This document shows positions 55,117 to 64,000 of a DNA stretch of 64,000 nt, in pieces. How positions within the stretch are numbered: the first letter of the stretch is position 1; the number at the start of each line of letters is the position of its first letter. A program made the translations under genes and the position numbers. The DNA is from Thalassospira sp. HJ (GTDB lineage: Bacteria > Pseudomonadota > Alphaproteobacteria > Rhodospirillales > Thalassospiraceae). A model generated the notes under the pieces. That model was not told the DNA's origin. It saw only the letters and a program-made list of their open reading frames with translations, and ran no database searches. The stretch lies in NCBI RefSeq assembly GCF_000948415.1, contig NZ_JYII01000012.1, positions 496,001-560,000 on the forward strand. The letters are read 5' to 3'.

Positions 55117-55525
55117 GATGCGCCTCCCGTTTTGTTGTTGTGGGACTGCAGGCCAAACTGAGAATGAAGACAACCAATAAGCATCTTAAGGTGATAGACC
55201 TGAGAATCCATGACCGTTTTGGATGCGTTTATGATCATCGACAGACCCAAAAGTGGGGCGGCCCGCACGTAAGTCATCTTTAGGATAGGAAGCTGAGCAT
55301 AATTTATACGATTAATCAATGACCAATCGGTCAGGATTGCTGTCTAAATCACCAAACAAAATGTTTTCTGACCTGACTGCTGCTTTGCAGTTGTGAGACG
55401 CGTTTGGCGCTTCGCCCAAGAGGATATGAGAAGGATGTGATGGGAGAACTCGGGGGGGGAACAAAAAAGCGCCAGCGAATAATCGCGGCGCTTATTTTGT
55501 ACGTCATTCCCAATCAGGGAGGGAA
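55117..55525. other. Promoter-side gap before the ABC operon
   Basis: 409 bases between the binding protein start and the first tRNA-Asp. The terminator of that tRNA lies at 55463-55493. The rest shows no gene; a promoter for the ABC operon is expected near the AT-rich stretch 55300-55370. Confidence 0.5.
55463..55493 (-). terminator. Terminator of tRNA-Asp copy 1
   Basis: AAGCGCC with GGCGCTT enclosing GCGA-ATAA-TCGC, one bulged base. T run on the - strand exit. Confidence 0.85.
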
Positions 55526-55602
<77 letters not shown>

Positions 55603-55727
55603 ATGGTGCGTGGCGCGGTTTATATAAAGACCGCCCCATGGTGGCAAGTGTTTTTTGACCGATTTTCGAAAGAAAAATATGTGCGTGCGATTTGCCGGTT
55701 TGATCAGGGAAAAAGGGGCCAAAATAC

Positions 55728-55764
55728 AAAAAAGCGCCAGCGAATAATCGCGGCGCTTTTTTTG
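55728..55764 (-). terminator. Terminator of tRNA-Asp copy 2
   Basis: Same hairpin as for copy 1, with long A/T runs on both sides. Confidence 0.85.
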
Positions 55765-55788
55765 TCGTCATTCCCATCAGGGAGGGAA

Positions 55789-55865
<77 letters not shown>

Positions 55866-56044
55866 ATGGTGTGGCGCGGTTTATATAAGGGGTGGTTCAC
55901 TCTGGCAAGGGCTTTTTTGCAAAAAAAAGACGGGCCGGAAATTCGGTCACCAAACATCGCCGGACAGCCCCGATGTGCGGGTGTTTGCCAAGCCAAAAAC
56001 AGGCGCGTAGGCGAGGGGATGAAAGTGATGTGGAAGGCCGGAAA

Positions 56045-56084
56045 ACAAAAAAGCGCCAGCGAAAGATCGCGGCGCTTATTTTGT
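56045..56084 (-). terminator. Terminator of tRNA-Asp copy 3
   Basis: Same outer stem AAGCGCC/GGCGCTT; the inner loop reads GAAAGATC instead of GAATAATC. Confidence 0.85.
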
Positions 56085-56109
56085 ACGTCATTCCCAATCA
56101 GGGAGGGAA

Positions 56110-56186
<77 letters not shown>

Positions 56187-56469
56187 ATGGTGCGTGGCGC
56201 GGTTTTTAGCAGTCACTTCATGGCGGCGCAAGCGGTTTTTCGCCAAGTTTTTCAATTTTAAAACCGGTTCTTCTGCCGGTAGAAACCGATCGCGTTCCGG
56301 GCGCGCAAAAGTTTGCACGTTCGAACGCGTTTGCAACACAGAATGCGGCGCAAAAGAACAGGACTGTCGGTTTGAAAAAGCGGAAGAAAGATGCGTTCAA
56401 GGCAAGCTGTTCATCGGGACGTGTTTGCCGCCCGCAAAGCTTGCTGTTTAACGCCAGAGAGGTGAGGGG

Positions 56470-57024
56470 CTATTCGCGCGGGTCTTCATAGCGCTCGGTA
56501 AGTTTGGTGAGTGCGGCGACGGTTGCCTGTTCAACGGTTGAACCAAAACCGGTCACGCGGCCAGCCAGAATGACATAGAGCGAGTCGATGTGAAGCTGGA
56601 TTACAAGCAGCTGTTTTTCATTGGCGGTGGTGCGTTCGCCAACGAAGTTTTCCATAGATTTGGCGATCTGGGTCATCAGCGGATACTGGAAGGTTCCGCC
56701 AAGTGCCTTGACCGAATAGGCGAGGTCGCCTGCAGCCGTAATCGCCTCAGGCCGTTTGGACTTGTCGCCAAGACCCGCGATCACGGTTTTGCGGCATTCC
56801 ATCAGATCCTTGCCGATGTCGCGGACAAAGGTTTCTGAACTGCGCTGAACGACCTGTTCGAGTTCTTCGAGCTGTTCAGGGGACAGGTTGATGTCAAATC
56901 CCTTAACGAAGTTAACAGCCCGGCGTTTGAGGTCAGTTTGTGCAGGGATAATCTGCACATTCTTTTTTTTCTTAGGTTGTTCAGGCTTCACGATGGCTCC
57001 GCTTCCCCAGTCAAAATGGCTCAT
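56470..57024 (-). CDS. Unknown protein coupled to an atypical receiver
   Basis: 184 residues, soluble and mainly helical. A Lys-rich region follows the N-terminal MSHFDWGSGAIVKPEQPKKKKN. Helices then contain SPEQLEELEQVVQRSSETFVRDIGKDLMECRKTVIAG and FQYPLMTQIAKSMENFVGERTTANEKQLLVIQLHIDSLYVILAGRV. The helical layout recalls Hpt proteins and the proteins paired with single-domain regulators in Rhodospirillales, but no clear phospho-His motif is seen. It overlaps the receiver gene by 4 bases, so they are one functional unit. Confidence 0.75.
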   Translation of the reverse strand: MSHFDWGSGAIVKPEQPKKKKNVQIIPAQTDLKRRAVNFVKGFDINLSPEQLEELEQVVQRSSETFVRDIGKDLMECRKTVIAGLGDKSKRPEAITAAGDLAYSVKALGGTFQYPLMTQIAKSMENFVGERTTANEKQLLVIQLHIDSLYVILAGRVTGFGSTVEQATVAALTKLTERYEDPRE

Positions 57025-57515
57025 TCGTCTAGGCTCCTACGGTCAGGACCGTCGAACTCGACCTGTCGACGACGTCGGTCGGGGCCAAAATACGTCCCGG
57101 TGTTCACAAATACACGCGGGCGGGTGATGACCGATACAAGGCGGCTATAAAGTGCCTTGGCATTGAAGGGTTTGGCAAGAAATTCCGTAATGCCAAGATC
57201 ACGCGCCGTCGTCACATAGCGGTGTTCGGAATGCGCGGTAAGCATAATCACCGGAATGAACCGGTTGGGCGAACTAGTCGAATTGCGCATGACATCAAGG
57301 AATTCGAGGCCATCCATGCCATGCAGGCGCCATTCGCAAATCACGATATCAATCTTTTCGGTACGCAGAACATCAAAGGCATCATTCGGCGTTTTTACGC
57401 GCTGGATATGACTGGCCCCCAGATAGGCGAGCGTGTCATAGACCACCTGAGCTGAAATCTTGTCCCCGTCAACGATCAGAAAACTAATCTTACTAAAGTC
57501 TATTTTCGCGTTCAT
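57021..57515 (-). CDS. Single-domain response regulator with Glu at the phospho-acceptor site
   Basis: 164 residues from the ATG at 57515. Receiver fold about 8-125: FLIVDGDKISAQ (Asp16, Gly17, Asp18), IVICEWRLHGMDGLEF with Glu61 in place of the phosphorylated Asp, MLTAHS (Thr93) and FLAKPF (Lys115). A short Arg/Asp-rich tail (GPDRRRRQVEF, GPDRRSLDE) follows. Glu at this place often mimics the phosphorylated state, so the protein may be always on or controlled in another way. It is coupled to the gene at 56470. Confidence 0.85.
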   Translation of the reverse strand: MNAKIDFSKISFLIVDGDKISAQVVYDTLAYLGASHIQRVKTPNDAFDVLRTEKIDIVICEWRLHGMDGLEFLDVMRNSTSSPNRFIPVIMLTAHSEHRYVTTARDLGITEFLAKPFNAKALYSRLVSVITRPRVFVNTGTYFGPDRRRRQVEFDGPDRRSLDE

Positions 57516-57800
57516 CCGGCCTCGGTTCCTGAGCATCATCACGAAATGCGTCGCTGTTCAGGAGGATACAGCAGCAAATCATACCCCGTTGCTGACCCGT
57601 AAATCCTTATACCTTTGTCTGGTTTCCAGCAAGGCCAAACCGCTTTGAATCCGGCCCGGAAATCTGACAAATACTGACCCGAAGCCAGCGTGTAATATAG
57701 AACAGACGACGTTTGCGTCTTATTGTTTTTGGTGCTCGCGCACGGTTCGGACCCACCCAATATTGGGCATTTTTTTTCAGAGTAAAGGGGAAGTTCGTTT

Positions 57801-58274
57801 TTATTTCATGGGCTTGGTCGTGCCGTCATCATCGATGACCTTAACGGCAACACCGGACTCTTCGAACATTTCCGTCGATATCTTCATATCCTGTTCCCAG
57901 CGTTCGAGGAAGTCGGCGGTCAGTTTTGACTTGTCGACATAGACCTCGGCGATGCCGGCCTGAATGATGGCGCGCGCGCAATCGCAGCACGGGAAATGCG
58001 TTACATAAAGTGCACAGCCATCAAGGGATGTGCCGGTATAACTGGCGTTATAAATCGCGTTGCGTTCTGCGTGTTCGGTATAGGCGTATTTTTCCGGACG
58101 CTGATGGCGGGTTTCGACTTCGTCATCAACCCCGCGCGGAAATCCGTTATAGCCGACCGCGCGAATTTCCTTTTTCGGGCCGATAACAACCGCGCCGACC
58201 TGCGTGCTGCGGTCTTTTGACCAGTCTGCAATATGGGCGGCAAGTCCAAGAAAGCGGTGGTGCCATTTGCTCAT
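57801..58274 (-). CDS. dCMP deaminase-type protein
   Basis: 157 residues from the ATG at 58274. Zinc site and catalytic Glu: His68-Ala-Glu70 (TEHAERNAIYNAS) and PCCDC with Cys96 and Cys99. The N-terminal FLGLAAHIADWSKDRSTQVGAVVIGPKKEIRAVGYNGFPRGVDDE is typical of ComEB/dCMP deaminases, which convert dCMP to dUMP for thymidylate synthesis. It is not co-transcribed with neighbours. It lies 44 kb from nrdJ, the other dNTP gene here. Confidence 0.92.
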   Translation of the reverse strand: MSKWHHRFLGLAAHIADWSKDRSTQVGAVVIGPKKEIRAVGYNGFPRGVDDEVETRHQRPEKYAYTEHAERNAIYNASYTGTSLDGCALYVTHFPCCDCARAIIQAGIAEVYVDKSKLTADFLERWEQDMKISTEMFEESGVAVKVIDDDGTTKPMK

Positions 58275-58560
58275 CAAAAAGGGTCCTGTCTGGGCCAGAG
58301 GATCGGTCGGTCTGATCTTTTCATATGACCGGCATGTTTCACCGGTATGCGTTCTTTAAAGAAGGGGCTTCTTGTAATTGTCCAGAGAAAAATCACATTT
58401 TTGTAAAGGCATTTAATGAAAAGTCCCTGTTCAAATAGGGGCTGATTGATTATTAAGGGGATACCCCCAGAAACAGATCAGGACCCTTTTCGTCTCGCCG
58501 CAGATGCAGGCCGAAGCGGGAAGGATCACGTGTAAACCGAATAACAAGAGGTAGTAGCCG

Positions 58561-59982
58561 ATGCGCCGTCAACGTAAGGCGAAGATCATCGCGACCCTGG
58601 GGCCGGCAAGTTCAAAGCCAGAAATCCTCGAAAAGATCGTGCAGTCAGGTGTGGATGTTTTCCGCCTGAACTTCTCGCACGGGGAACACTCAGAACATCT
58701 GGCCCGCTTTGAAGCGATCCGCGCCGTCGAAGAAAAACTCGGGCGCCCGATCGGTATTTTGATGGACCTTCAGGGCCCGAAAATTCGTGTCGGGACCTTT
58801 GCTGACGAACAGATCGAACTGGCCGCCGGTGACAAATTCAAATTCGACATGGACAAGACGCCGGGCGACAAGAACCGTGTGGCGCTGCCCCATCCCGAAG
58901 TTTATGCCGCCCTCAAGCCGGGTGCGAACCTGTTGCTTGATGACGGCAAGCTTCGCATGCAGGTCGACAAATGCGACGACAAGTCAGCGGAATGCACCGT
59001 CATTACCGGCGGTCCGCTGTCAAACCGCAAGGGGGTTAACCTTCCCGATGTGATGTTGCCGCTGTCACCGCTGACCGACAAGGACCGTGCCGATCTGGAT
59101 TACGGTCTGGAAATGGGCGTTGATTTCGTGGCCCTTTCATTTGTTCAGCGCCCCGAAGACGTTGCCGAAGCCCGCAAGATCATTCAGGGCCGTGCCGCGA
59201 TCGTTTCCAAACTGGAAAAGCCGCAGGCAATTGATCACCTTGATGAGATCGTCGATCTGTCGGACATGATCATGGTTGCCCGTGGTGACCTTGGCGTCGA
59301 ATGCCCGCCGGAAGATGTTCCGATCCTGCAGAAGCGCATCATCAAGGCCTGCCGCGAAGCCGGCAAGCCGGTGATCGTTGCGACCCAGATGCTTGACTCG
59401 ATGGTGTCAAACCCGGCGCCGACCCGTGCCGAGGCATCCGACGTCGCGACTGCGATCTATGACGGTGCCGATGCGGTGATGTTGTCGGCCGAAAGTGCGG
59501 TGGGTAAATACCCGATCGAAACCGTATCAATCATGGACCGTATTCTGAAGCGCGTGGAGCAGGATGAACTTTATTACCGCATGCGTGACGCCAACCGCCC
59601 GGATCCGGAGCATAACGCCCCGGATGCGATCAGTGCGGCTGCCCGTCAGGTGGCAACCACCATCGGCGCAAAAGCGGTTGTGAACTATACTTCGTCCGGC
59701 TCAACGGCATTCCGTGCAGCGCGTGAGCGTCCGGAAGTGCAGATCCTTGGCCTGACGCCGCGGATTCAGACCGCACGTCGCCTGGCACTTTGCTGGGGCG
59801 TGCATCCGGTCTTTACCCGTGATGCGACCAACTTTGCCGAAATGGTCGGGATTGCAACCGAGGTCGCAAAGCGCGAAGAGTTCGCCGGTCCGGGAGATTC
59901 GCTTGTGATTACCGCGGGTGTGCCGTTCGGGACCCCGGGGGCAACCAACATCCTGCGCATCGCGTGGGTCAGCAATAATTAA
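58561..59982 (+). CDS. pyk: Pyruvate kinase
   Basis: 473 residues. N-terminal KIIATLGPAS with Arg (FRLNFSHG) at the active site, the metal and substrate Glu/Asp in MVARGDLGVECP, and the signature PTRAEASDVATAIYDGADAVMLSAESAVGKYPIE. A C-terminal allosteric domain follows. It converts phosphoenolpyruvate and ADP to pyruvate and ATP. It is followed by a strong terminator, so it stands alone. The gap to the dCMP deaminase gene (286 bases) contains a hairpin-poor AT-rich stretch. Confidence 0.97.
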   Translation: MRRQRKAKIIATLGPASSKPEILEKIVQSGVDVFRLNFSHGEHSEHLARFEAIRAVEEKLGRPIGILMDLQGPKIRVGTFADEQIELAAGDKFKFDMDKTPGDKNRVALPHPEVYAALKPGANLLLDDGKLRMQVDKCDDKSAECTVITGGPLSNRKGVNLPDVMLPLSPLTDKDRADLDYGLEMGVDFVALSFVQRPEDVAEARKIIQGRAAIVSKLEKPQAIDHLDEIVDLSDMIMVARGDLGVECPPEDVPILQKRIIKACREAGKPVIVATQMLDSMVSNPAPTRAEASDVATAIYDGADAVMLSAESAVGKYPIETVSIMDRILKRVEQDELYYRMRDANRPDPEHNAPDAISAAARQVATTIGAKAVVNYTSSGSTAFRAARERPEVQILGLTPRIQTARRLALCWGVHPVFTRDATNFAEMVGIATEVAKREEFAGPGDSLVITAGVPFGTPGATNILRIAWVSNN

Positions 59983-60345
59983 CGCTAAGTACCGCGTTAA
60001 ATGATTTTCGAAGACGGGCGTCCTTTTTGGGCGCCTGTTTTTGTTTGGATTTGTCCAGGGTAGGGTGGACTTTGCCCGGTATTTTCTGCGCAAAGGGCTT
60101 GAGGGCGCATAGCACCCTGTATCGTTAATGTTTTTTTGAGTCTTTGCGTCGATAGTCATTCTGTAATCAAGGCTCTGTCTGGGGATGGAAGCCATTGAGG
60201 TTGGGCTATCAAATTTAGACGTCTTGTCTGGTTGTGTATCGCTGTCAGTTTCGGTTAAGCTGCTCTGACAAAATACAAAAATAAGGTATCGCATTGTCGA
60301 TACCGATATGCCGCCAGGCACGGGACTAGGGGAATTACTGCGATA
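59983..60345. other. Intergenic region after pyk
   Basis: 363 bases. A terminator (60014-60043) follows pyk; the remainder carries the promoter region of the next operon, ending in an AGGGGAA-type ribosome site. No other gene was seen. Confidence 0.5.
60014..60043 (+). terminator. Intrinsic terminator of pyk
   Basis: 10-bp stem with two G-T pairs (60014-60023 with 60029-60038) and loop TTTTT, then a T-rich tail. Confidence 0.85.
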
Positions 60346-61875
60346 ATGCTGAGTTGGATGTTCAATCGGCAGAAGAATGCGGGCAATGAGGGGCTTGATG
60401 ATAAAGCCTCGGCAAAGCTGCGTGATCTGGCCGACACTGTTCGCACCATCGCACCTGAGACGTTTGGATCTGAAGCAGGTCGCGCTCAGGGACGCGCGAT
60501 TCCCCGTAAACATGTTTCCGAAAATACCGCCGATGCCACAGGCCTCGAACATGCCGCGCGCCTTTCGACCGAAATGGACGCGCTTGACGATGTCGAGGAT
60601 GTGCCTGATTTCGACAGCGACGTCCGCATGGATGTGGCGCGTCGCCTGCGTCGGCATCTGACCGATCTGAGCCCGTCCGAACGTCTCGATATGGTTGACG
60701 AGTTCGTTGCGGCAATCACCAACATGGGCGATTGCTACCGCCCGCAGGTGATTTCGCTGATCGAACAGGAACTTGGCCATACCCCCTATATGACGCGTCA
60801 GGCGGCGACCCGTCTGCGTCAGGATATCCAGTCAATTGGCCGGGTATCGATTGCCGATTATATCGAACTTCTGAGTGACTCGGATTTCCTTGATATCATG
60901 CGCGGACGCGGCGAATTCGTTCAGACCGCTGCCGAGCGTGAACGCGCCGAGCTTGAGGCCGCCGCAAAGGCCCGCCTGATCGAGCAGCAGACCGAAAAGG
61001 AAAAGGGCGGGTTGCTGAACCGGTTGCTGTCATCTGATGATGCGCCGCGCAATGTCGTGCCGATGATACCGCATTTTGCCGAGCAGGCTGCTGCCAAGCC
61101 AAAAGCACCGCAAAACGATATTCTGGGCGGTCAGAACCGTATTTCGCGTCAGGCCCAGCGCCGTATCGCGCATTTCATCATGGCATCCCTGTTTGACACC
61201 CTGGTCGAACAAGGCCGTATGCGCACCGAAGTTGCGCGCGCCTTGCGTCAGTCTGTGCGTCAGCGGATCGAAAAGGCCCGTTTTGAAAACCGTGCACCGA
61301 TGCCGTCGCGTGAGAGCGAGATGGATATCGAGATTGCCGATAATGAGATGGTCGAGAATGATGTTGTCGAGGCATCCGATGCCAAGATGACGATCGATCA
61401 GTATGTGCTTGATGCGCTGTCGCGGAATGACGATGCGCTGGTTGTGCAGGCACTTGCCCATTATGCGCAAATCCGTGCCAATGCGGTTTCGAAGATTCTT
61501 GATTCCGGCAGTGCCCGGGCGATTACCGCCTTGGCATGGCGTGCGGGGATGACCGCACCTGCGGCGGTTGTTCTGCAGATCAGCAATGGCATTCCGGAAT
61601 CGGCGATTGAAAGCCCTGCGGCCGGTGGCCGCTTTGCGATGGCTGCAGCCGATATGGACTGGTACATCGATTTCTTTAGCGACATGAAGCCGGTGGCTTC
61701 GCGCACGAAAGTCGAAAAAGAAAGCGAACCAGCCCAGGCTGAAACCCCGAAGGCACGCTCTTCGGTTCGTAACTCTGCGCGCAGTCATGGTCTGCGTCCG
61801 CGCTCCAGCCGTAATAGCGGCGGGCTAGAAGGCTTGGTCTCGGACCGGCGATCCAAAGGTCGCAAAGAGGACTGA
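60346..61875 (+). CDS. DUF2336-like protein of unknown function
   Basis: 509 residues, soluble, Ala/Arg-rich and helical. Repeated helix pairs look like HEAT-type units: VRMDVARRLRRHLTDLSPSERLDMVDEFVAAI, then YMTRQAATRLRQDIQS and FIMASLFDTLVEQGRMRTEVARALRQ. A later part, TIDQYVLDALSRNDDALVVQALAHYAQIRANAVSKILDSGSARAITALAWRAGMTAPAAVVLQI, resembles DUF2336, common in Rhodospirillales and Rhizobiales. An Arg/Ser-rich tail ends the protein. The role is unknown. It is coupled to the gene 5 bases downstream. Confidence 0.65.
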   Translation: MLSWMFNRQKNAGNEGLDDKASAKLRDLADTVRTIAPETFGSEAGRAQGRAIPRKHVSENTADATGLEHAARLSTEMDALDDVEDVPDFDSDVRMDVARRLRRHLTDLSPSERLDMVDEFVAAITNMGDCYRPQVISLIEQELGHTPYMTRQAATRLRQDIQSIGRVSIADYIELLSDSDFLDIMRGRGEFVQTAAERERAELEAAAKARLIEQQTEKEKGGLLNRLLSSDDAPRNVVPMIPHFAEQAAAKPKAPQNDILGGQNRISRQAQRRIAHFIMASLFDTLVEQGRMRTEVARALRQSVRQRIEKARFENRAPMPSRESEMDIEIADNEMVENDVVEASDAKMTIDQYVLDALSRNDDALVVQALAHYAQIRANAVSKILDSGSARAITALAWRAGMTAPAAVVLQISNGIPESAIESPAAGGRFAMAAADMDWYIDFFSDMKPVASRTKVEKESEPAQAETPKARSSVRNSARSHGLRPRSSRNSGGLEGLVSDRRSKGRKED

Positions 61876-61880
61876 GTGCC

Positions 61881-62864
61881 ATGAGCAGCAATCTCGGCAT
61901 CTCATATGACGGGCTGAAACACGCCCTTACCATCAAGGAAAGTTATCTGTCTGGCGAGCCGCTCACCGTTACCGGTGCGGCCAAGCAGCAGCGTCTTTTG
62001 ATGCCGGAACACTTGCTGAGCAATGATCTTGCCCTGATGCAATATGACGATCCGCTGGCACTGGCCGTGATTGCGACCAAGGACCCGGAAAGCCCGATGG
62101 CGCTGGCAGCAGCGATCCGCATGGGGCCGCACGCCAAGTGTAAGGAACTTATTACCGGCGTCTTTGAAGTCGTATCGGAAGCCACCAAACACGAACTGGT
62201 GGCCGATTGCGCCAAACTTCTGACCAAGAACGCGTTCAGCCCGGAAGCCTTCCACCTTGTGCGCACGCGCGCATCCAATCATGTGGTGGAAATCCGCGAA
62301 GCATATCGCCGCGCCATGGGCAATAACCTTCGGGCGTTGCTCGATGGCAAAATGGAAGCCCGCGCGTTTGTCGAAGAATTCATCGAGCTGGCCTCGAACG
62401 GTAATCTGCGTATCGATATTTATCGCCGTCTGGTGATGAAACTGATGCGGTCCGATGCCGTGCGGCCGAGTGTGAAATTCATGCTGCTTGAACGGCTTGA
62501 TCGTTTCCCGCAGATGGTCAAGCTTCAGATCGTCAATGAGGTCAATTCTGCGCCCGATACGCCGGAATACCAGACGCTCAAGCAGGAACTGCGCTGGATT
62601 TACGAGGCAAAGCAGAAACAGCAATTGCCGCAGGCATCGCAGACACCGATCAATGCCTCCAACCCGGTCAAGTCATCCGGTCCGCAGATTACGGCAGCTG
62701 ACCTTGTCGGGCGATCCCAGATTGATTTCGGCGCAGCTGCGGGCATGCATCGTCGCAACACCATCATCAAGCCGGCTGAGCCGACCTTGCGGCGTAATGC
62801 TACACCCAACATCATGACCAGCGGCGGGTTTAGCACCCGCGAGCTTTCTTCCTGGCTGAACTAA
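61881..62864 (+). CDS. Conserved hypothetical helical protein
   Basis: 327 residues. Helical repeats (DPLALAVIATKDPESPMALAAAIRMGPHAKCKELITGVFEVVSEATKHELVADCAKLLTKNAF) occupy about 50-230. Then come a Gln/Pro/Ser linker and a conserved end (FGAAAGMHRRNTIIKPAEPTLRRNATPNIM..GGFSTRELSSWLN). No signal peptide or membrane segment. It begins 5 bases after the DUF2336-like gene and probably works with it. I do not recognise a family. Confidence 0.7.
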   Translation: MSSNLGISYDGLKHALTIKESYLSGEPLTVTGAAKQQRLLMPEHLLSNDLALMQYDDPLALAVIATKDPESPMALAAAIRMGPHAKCKELITGVFEVVSEATKHELVADCAKLLTKNAFSPEAFHLVRTRASNHVVEIREAYRRAMGNNLRALLDGKMEARAFVEEFIELASNGNLRIDIYRRLVMKLMRSDAVRPSVKFMLLERLDRFPQMVKLQIVNEVNSAPDTPEYQTLKQELRWIYEAKQKQQLPQASQTPINASNPVKSSGPQITAADLVGRSQIDFGAAAGMHRRNTIIKPAEPTLRRNATPNIMTSGGFSTRELSSWLN

Positions 62865-62900
62865 CCAGATAGACCTTTATTCACGCCGTCCTGGCTGTGA

Positions 62901-63215
62901 CTAGTTGTGCAGCGCGGATGTGGTGGCATCTGTTGACACGTGAACGTGCAGGCCAGCCTGTTTTTCCAGATAGACGGTGCAAATCACACGCACCAGTGAC
63001 GCAAAGTTCGGGATGTCGCCACGTTGGGCGACGACTTCGTCATGGATTTTGCCAAGGAACTGCGGGGTTGTGAAACCTTCGCCCGTGGCGATTTCATCAA
63101 GGATCTGCCAAAAGCGCAGTTCAAGGCGCAGGCTGGTCACAACACCGTTGATGCGGATGGAGCGGCTGACAGATTGATAAAGTTCGGGATCGGTTCCGGA
63201 ATAGATCTGACACAT
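62901..63215 (-). CDS. Ribbon-helix-helix domain protein
   Basis: 104 residues from the ATG at 63215, chosen because AGGAAAGG lies 8 bases upstream; an earlier TTG at 63290 is unlikely. Domain: SRSIRINGVVTSLRLELRFWQILDEIATGEGFTTPQFLGKIHDEVVAQRGDIPNFASLVRVICTVYLE, the ribbon-helix-helix family of small DNA-binding proteins of alphaproteobacteria. Targets are unknown. It may repress its own promoter region, which adjoins the DJ-1/PfpI gene 119 bases upstream on the same strand. Confidence 0.88.
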   Translation of the reverse strand: MCQIYSGTDPELYQSVSRSIRINGVVTSLRLELRFWQILDEIATGEGFTTPQFLGKIHDEVVAQRGDIPNFASLVRVICTVYLEKQAGLHVHVSTDATTSALHN

Positions 63216-63297
63216 TTGGACGGCCTTTCCTGTTGGTGCCACCGTTACATGATGTCCGGCGGTCTTCTTTTTGGTTGGCGCAATGGTCAATCAAATG

Positions 63298-63326
63298 GCG
63301 CCCAAACGCAATGAACGTTTGGGCGC
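63298..63326 (-). terminator. Terminator of the DJ-1/PfpI gene
   Basis: Perfect 11-bp stem (63298-63308 with 63316-63326), 7-base loop, then CATTTGATT on the - strand. Confidence 0.75.
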
Positions 63327-63333
63327 AGATGCA

Positions 63334-63915
63334 TTACAATTTGATTTCGGTGCCAAGCACCTTAAGAAAGGCCGCCATCCATTTCGGGTGGGCGGGCCAT
63401 GCCGGGGCAGTCACCAGATTGCCATCGGTACAGGCATCATCAATGTCGATGTCGGCGTAAATGCCGCCACCCAGTTTGACCTCCGGTGCACAGGCCGGAT
63501 AGGCCGAGATTTTGCGATCCTTGATGATATCGGCCGCAGCCAGAAGCTGTGCACCATGACAGACAGCGGCAATCGGTTTGTCCGCGTCATGGAAATCGCG
63601 GACCAGACGAATGACATCCTCGTTCAGGCGCAGATATTCAGGTGCGCGACCACCGGGGATTACCAGCGCGTCGTAATCTTCGGCACGTGCGGTCGCGAAA
63701 TCGGCATTAAGTGCAAAGTTATGACCGCGCTTTTCGCTATAGGTCTGATCCCCTTCGAAATCATGGATGGCGGTCGCCACCGTATCGCCAGCCTTTTTAT
63801 CCGGGCAGACGGCATCAACATGATGGCCAACGGCCAGAAGGGTCTGGAACGGCACCATGGTTTCGTAGTCTTCGGCATAGTCACCGGTGATCATCAGAAT
63901 TTTTTTCGCAGACAT
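63334..63915 (-). CDS. DJ-1/PfpI-family protein
   Basis: 193 residues. Nucleophile elbow [10 protein letters not shown] with Cys119-His120 and Glu15 (GDYAEDYE) as the usual support residue. The sequence near [22 protein letters not shown] is typical of the DJ-1/YhbO/PfpI group. Members are glyoxalases, deglycase-like or stress proteins; the exact activity is not decided. The gene has its own terminator and a 45-base visible upstream region to the window end. Confidence 0.93.
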   Translation of the reverse strand: MSAKKILMITGDYAEDYETMVPFQTLLAVGHHVDAVCPDKKAGDTVATAIHDFEGDQTYSEKRGHNFALNADFATARAEDYDALVIPGGRAPEYLRLNEDVIRLVRDFHDADKPIAAVCHGAQLLAAADIIKDRKISAYPACAPEVKLGGGIYADIDIDDACTDGNLVTAPAWPAHPKWMAAFLKVLGTEIKL

Positions 63916-64000
63916 ATTTTATCCTCCCGCTTGTTTTGATTTGCCCTTAAGGGGCAAGGGCAGGGAACTATACGCCTGATGGCAATGGTGCGGGTAACAG

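Noticed and set aside
59701-60780. 359-codon - strand frame across the end of pyk and the next gene
   Set aside because: Antisense to two better supported genes, with a low-complexity composition.

Overview
The window looks like chromosomal DNA of a free-living, probably marine alphaproteobacterium of the Rhodospirillales type, with Thalassospira as my best guess. The guess rests on an NDUFA12-type complex I accessory protein, an adjacent MlaD-like protein and DUF2155 protein, a B12-dependent class II ribonucleotide reductase as long as 1236 residues, ParE, several chemoreceptors and moderately high GC. No rRNA, prophage or CRISPR array was seen. Taxonomy is inference from gene content only.

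Layout. 1-3.7 kb: end of a sugar O-acetyltransferase, then a cytochrome b561 / PepSY pair facing a two-component system with a very acidic periplasmic sensor loop. 3.7-4.9 kb: an AT-rich island with a 24-bp perfect inverted repeat and a DUF6615-like, nuclease-like gene. 4.9-17 kb: ordinary metabolic, transport and regulatory genes (UbiH-type hydroxylase, SMR, LysE/LysR, RidA, EamA, a lipid A phosphoethanolamine transferase followed by a TetR regulator with a tandem operator, YjbQ, a DODA-type dioxygenase, an AraC regulator, a cysteine-hydrolase-like protein). 17.1-17.6 kb: a serine-type (class II) tRNA gene whose anticodon loop reads GAU, an isoleucine anticodon, with its own promoter, encoded CCA and a terminator. 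This is the most unusual item in the window. 17.6-22.3 kb: nrdJ with a pair of NrdR boxes 32 bp apart and, further upstream, two DnaA-box-like sites. 22.3-26.6 kb: NDUFA12, a 263-bp TA-flanked MITE, mlaD, DUF2155, and a yceI-cytochrome b561-yceI group. 26.6-32.4 kb: three tandem methyl-accepting chemotaxis proteins, each predicted at 566 residues. 32.6-44.7 kb: esterase, MATE pump, Lrp, GNAT and Rrf2 genes, a DEAD-box helicase, an isochorismatase-like/hydrolase pair, a lipoprotein, parE and a thioesterase. 44.7-55.1 kb: a copper amine oxidase with an HCAGMCG membrane protein and an AraC regulator, then a complete Dpp/Opp-type ABC transporter with an M19 dipeptidase. 55.5-56.2 kb: three near-identical tRNA-Asp genes, each with its own terminator. 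56.4-64 kb: a small two-gene signalling unit whose receiver has Glu in place of the phosphorylated Asp, a dCMP-type deaminase, pyruvate kinase, a DUF2336-like protein with a partner, a ribbon-helix-helix protein and a DJ-1/PfpI protein.

How parts fit together. The PepSY, cytochrome b561 and two-component genes look like one envelope redox or metal-stress module. NrdR and possibly DnaA sites suggest that dNTP supply by NrdJ is tied to nucleotide pools and replication. The ABC transporter and M19 dipeptidase form one import-and-hydrolyse operon. The amine oxidase region would oxidise biogenic amines, with HCAGMCG protein and regulator as possible partners. The GAU-bearing serine-type tRNA has all the signals of an expressed gene. 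If it is charged with serine it would put Ser at Ile AUU/AUC codons, which makes it the first thing to test.
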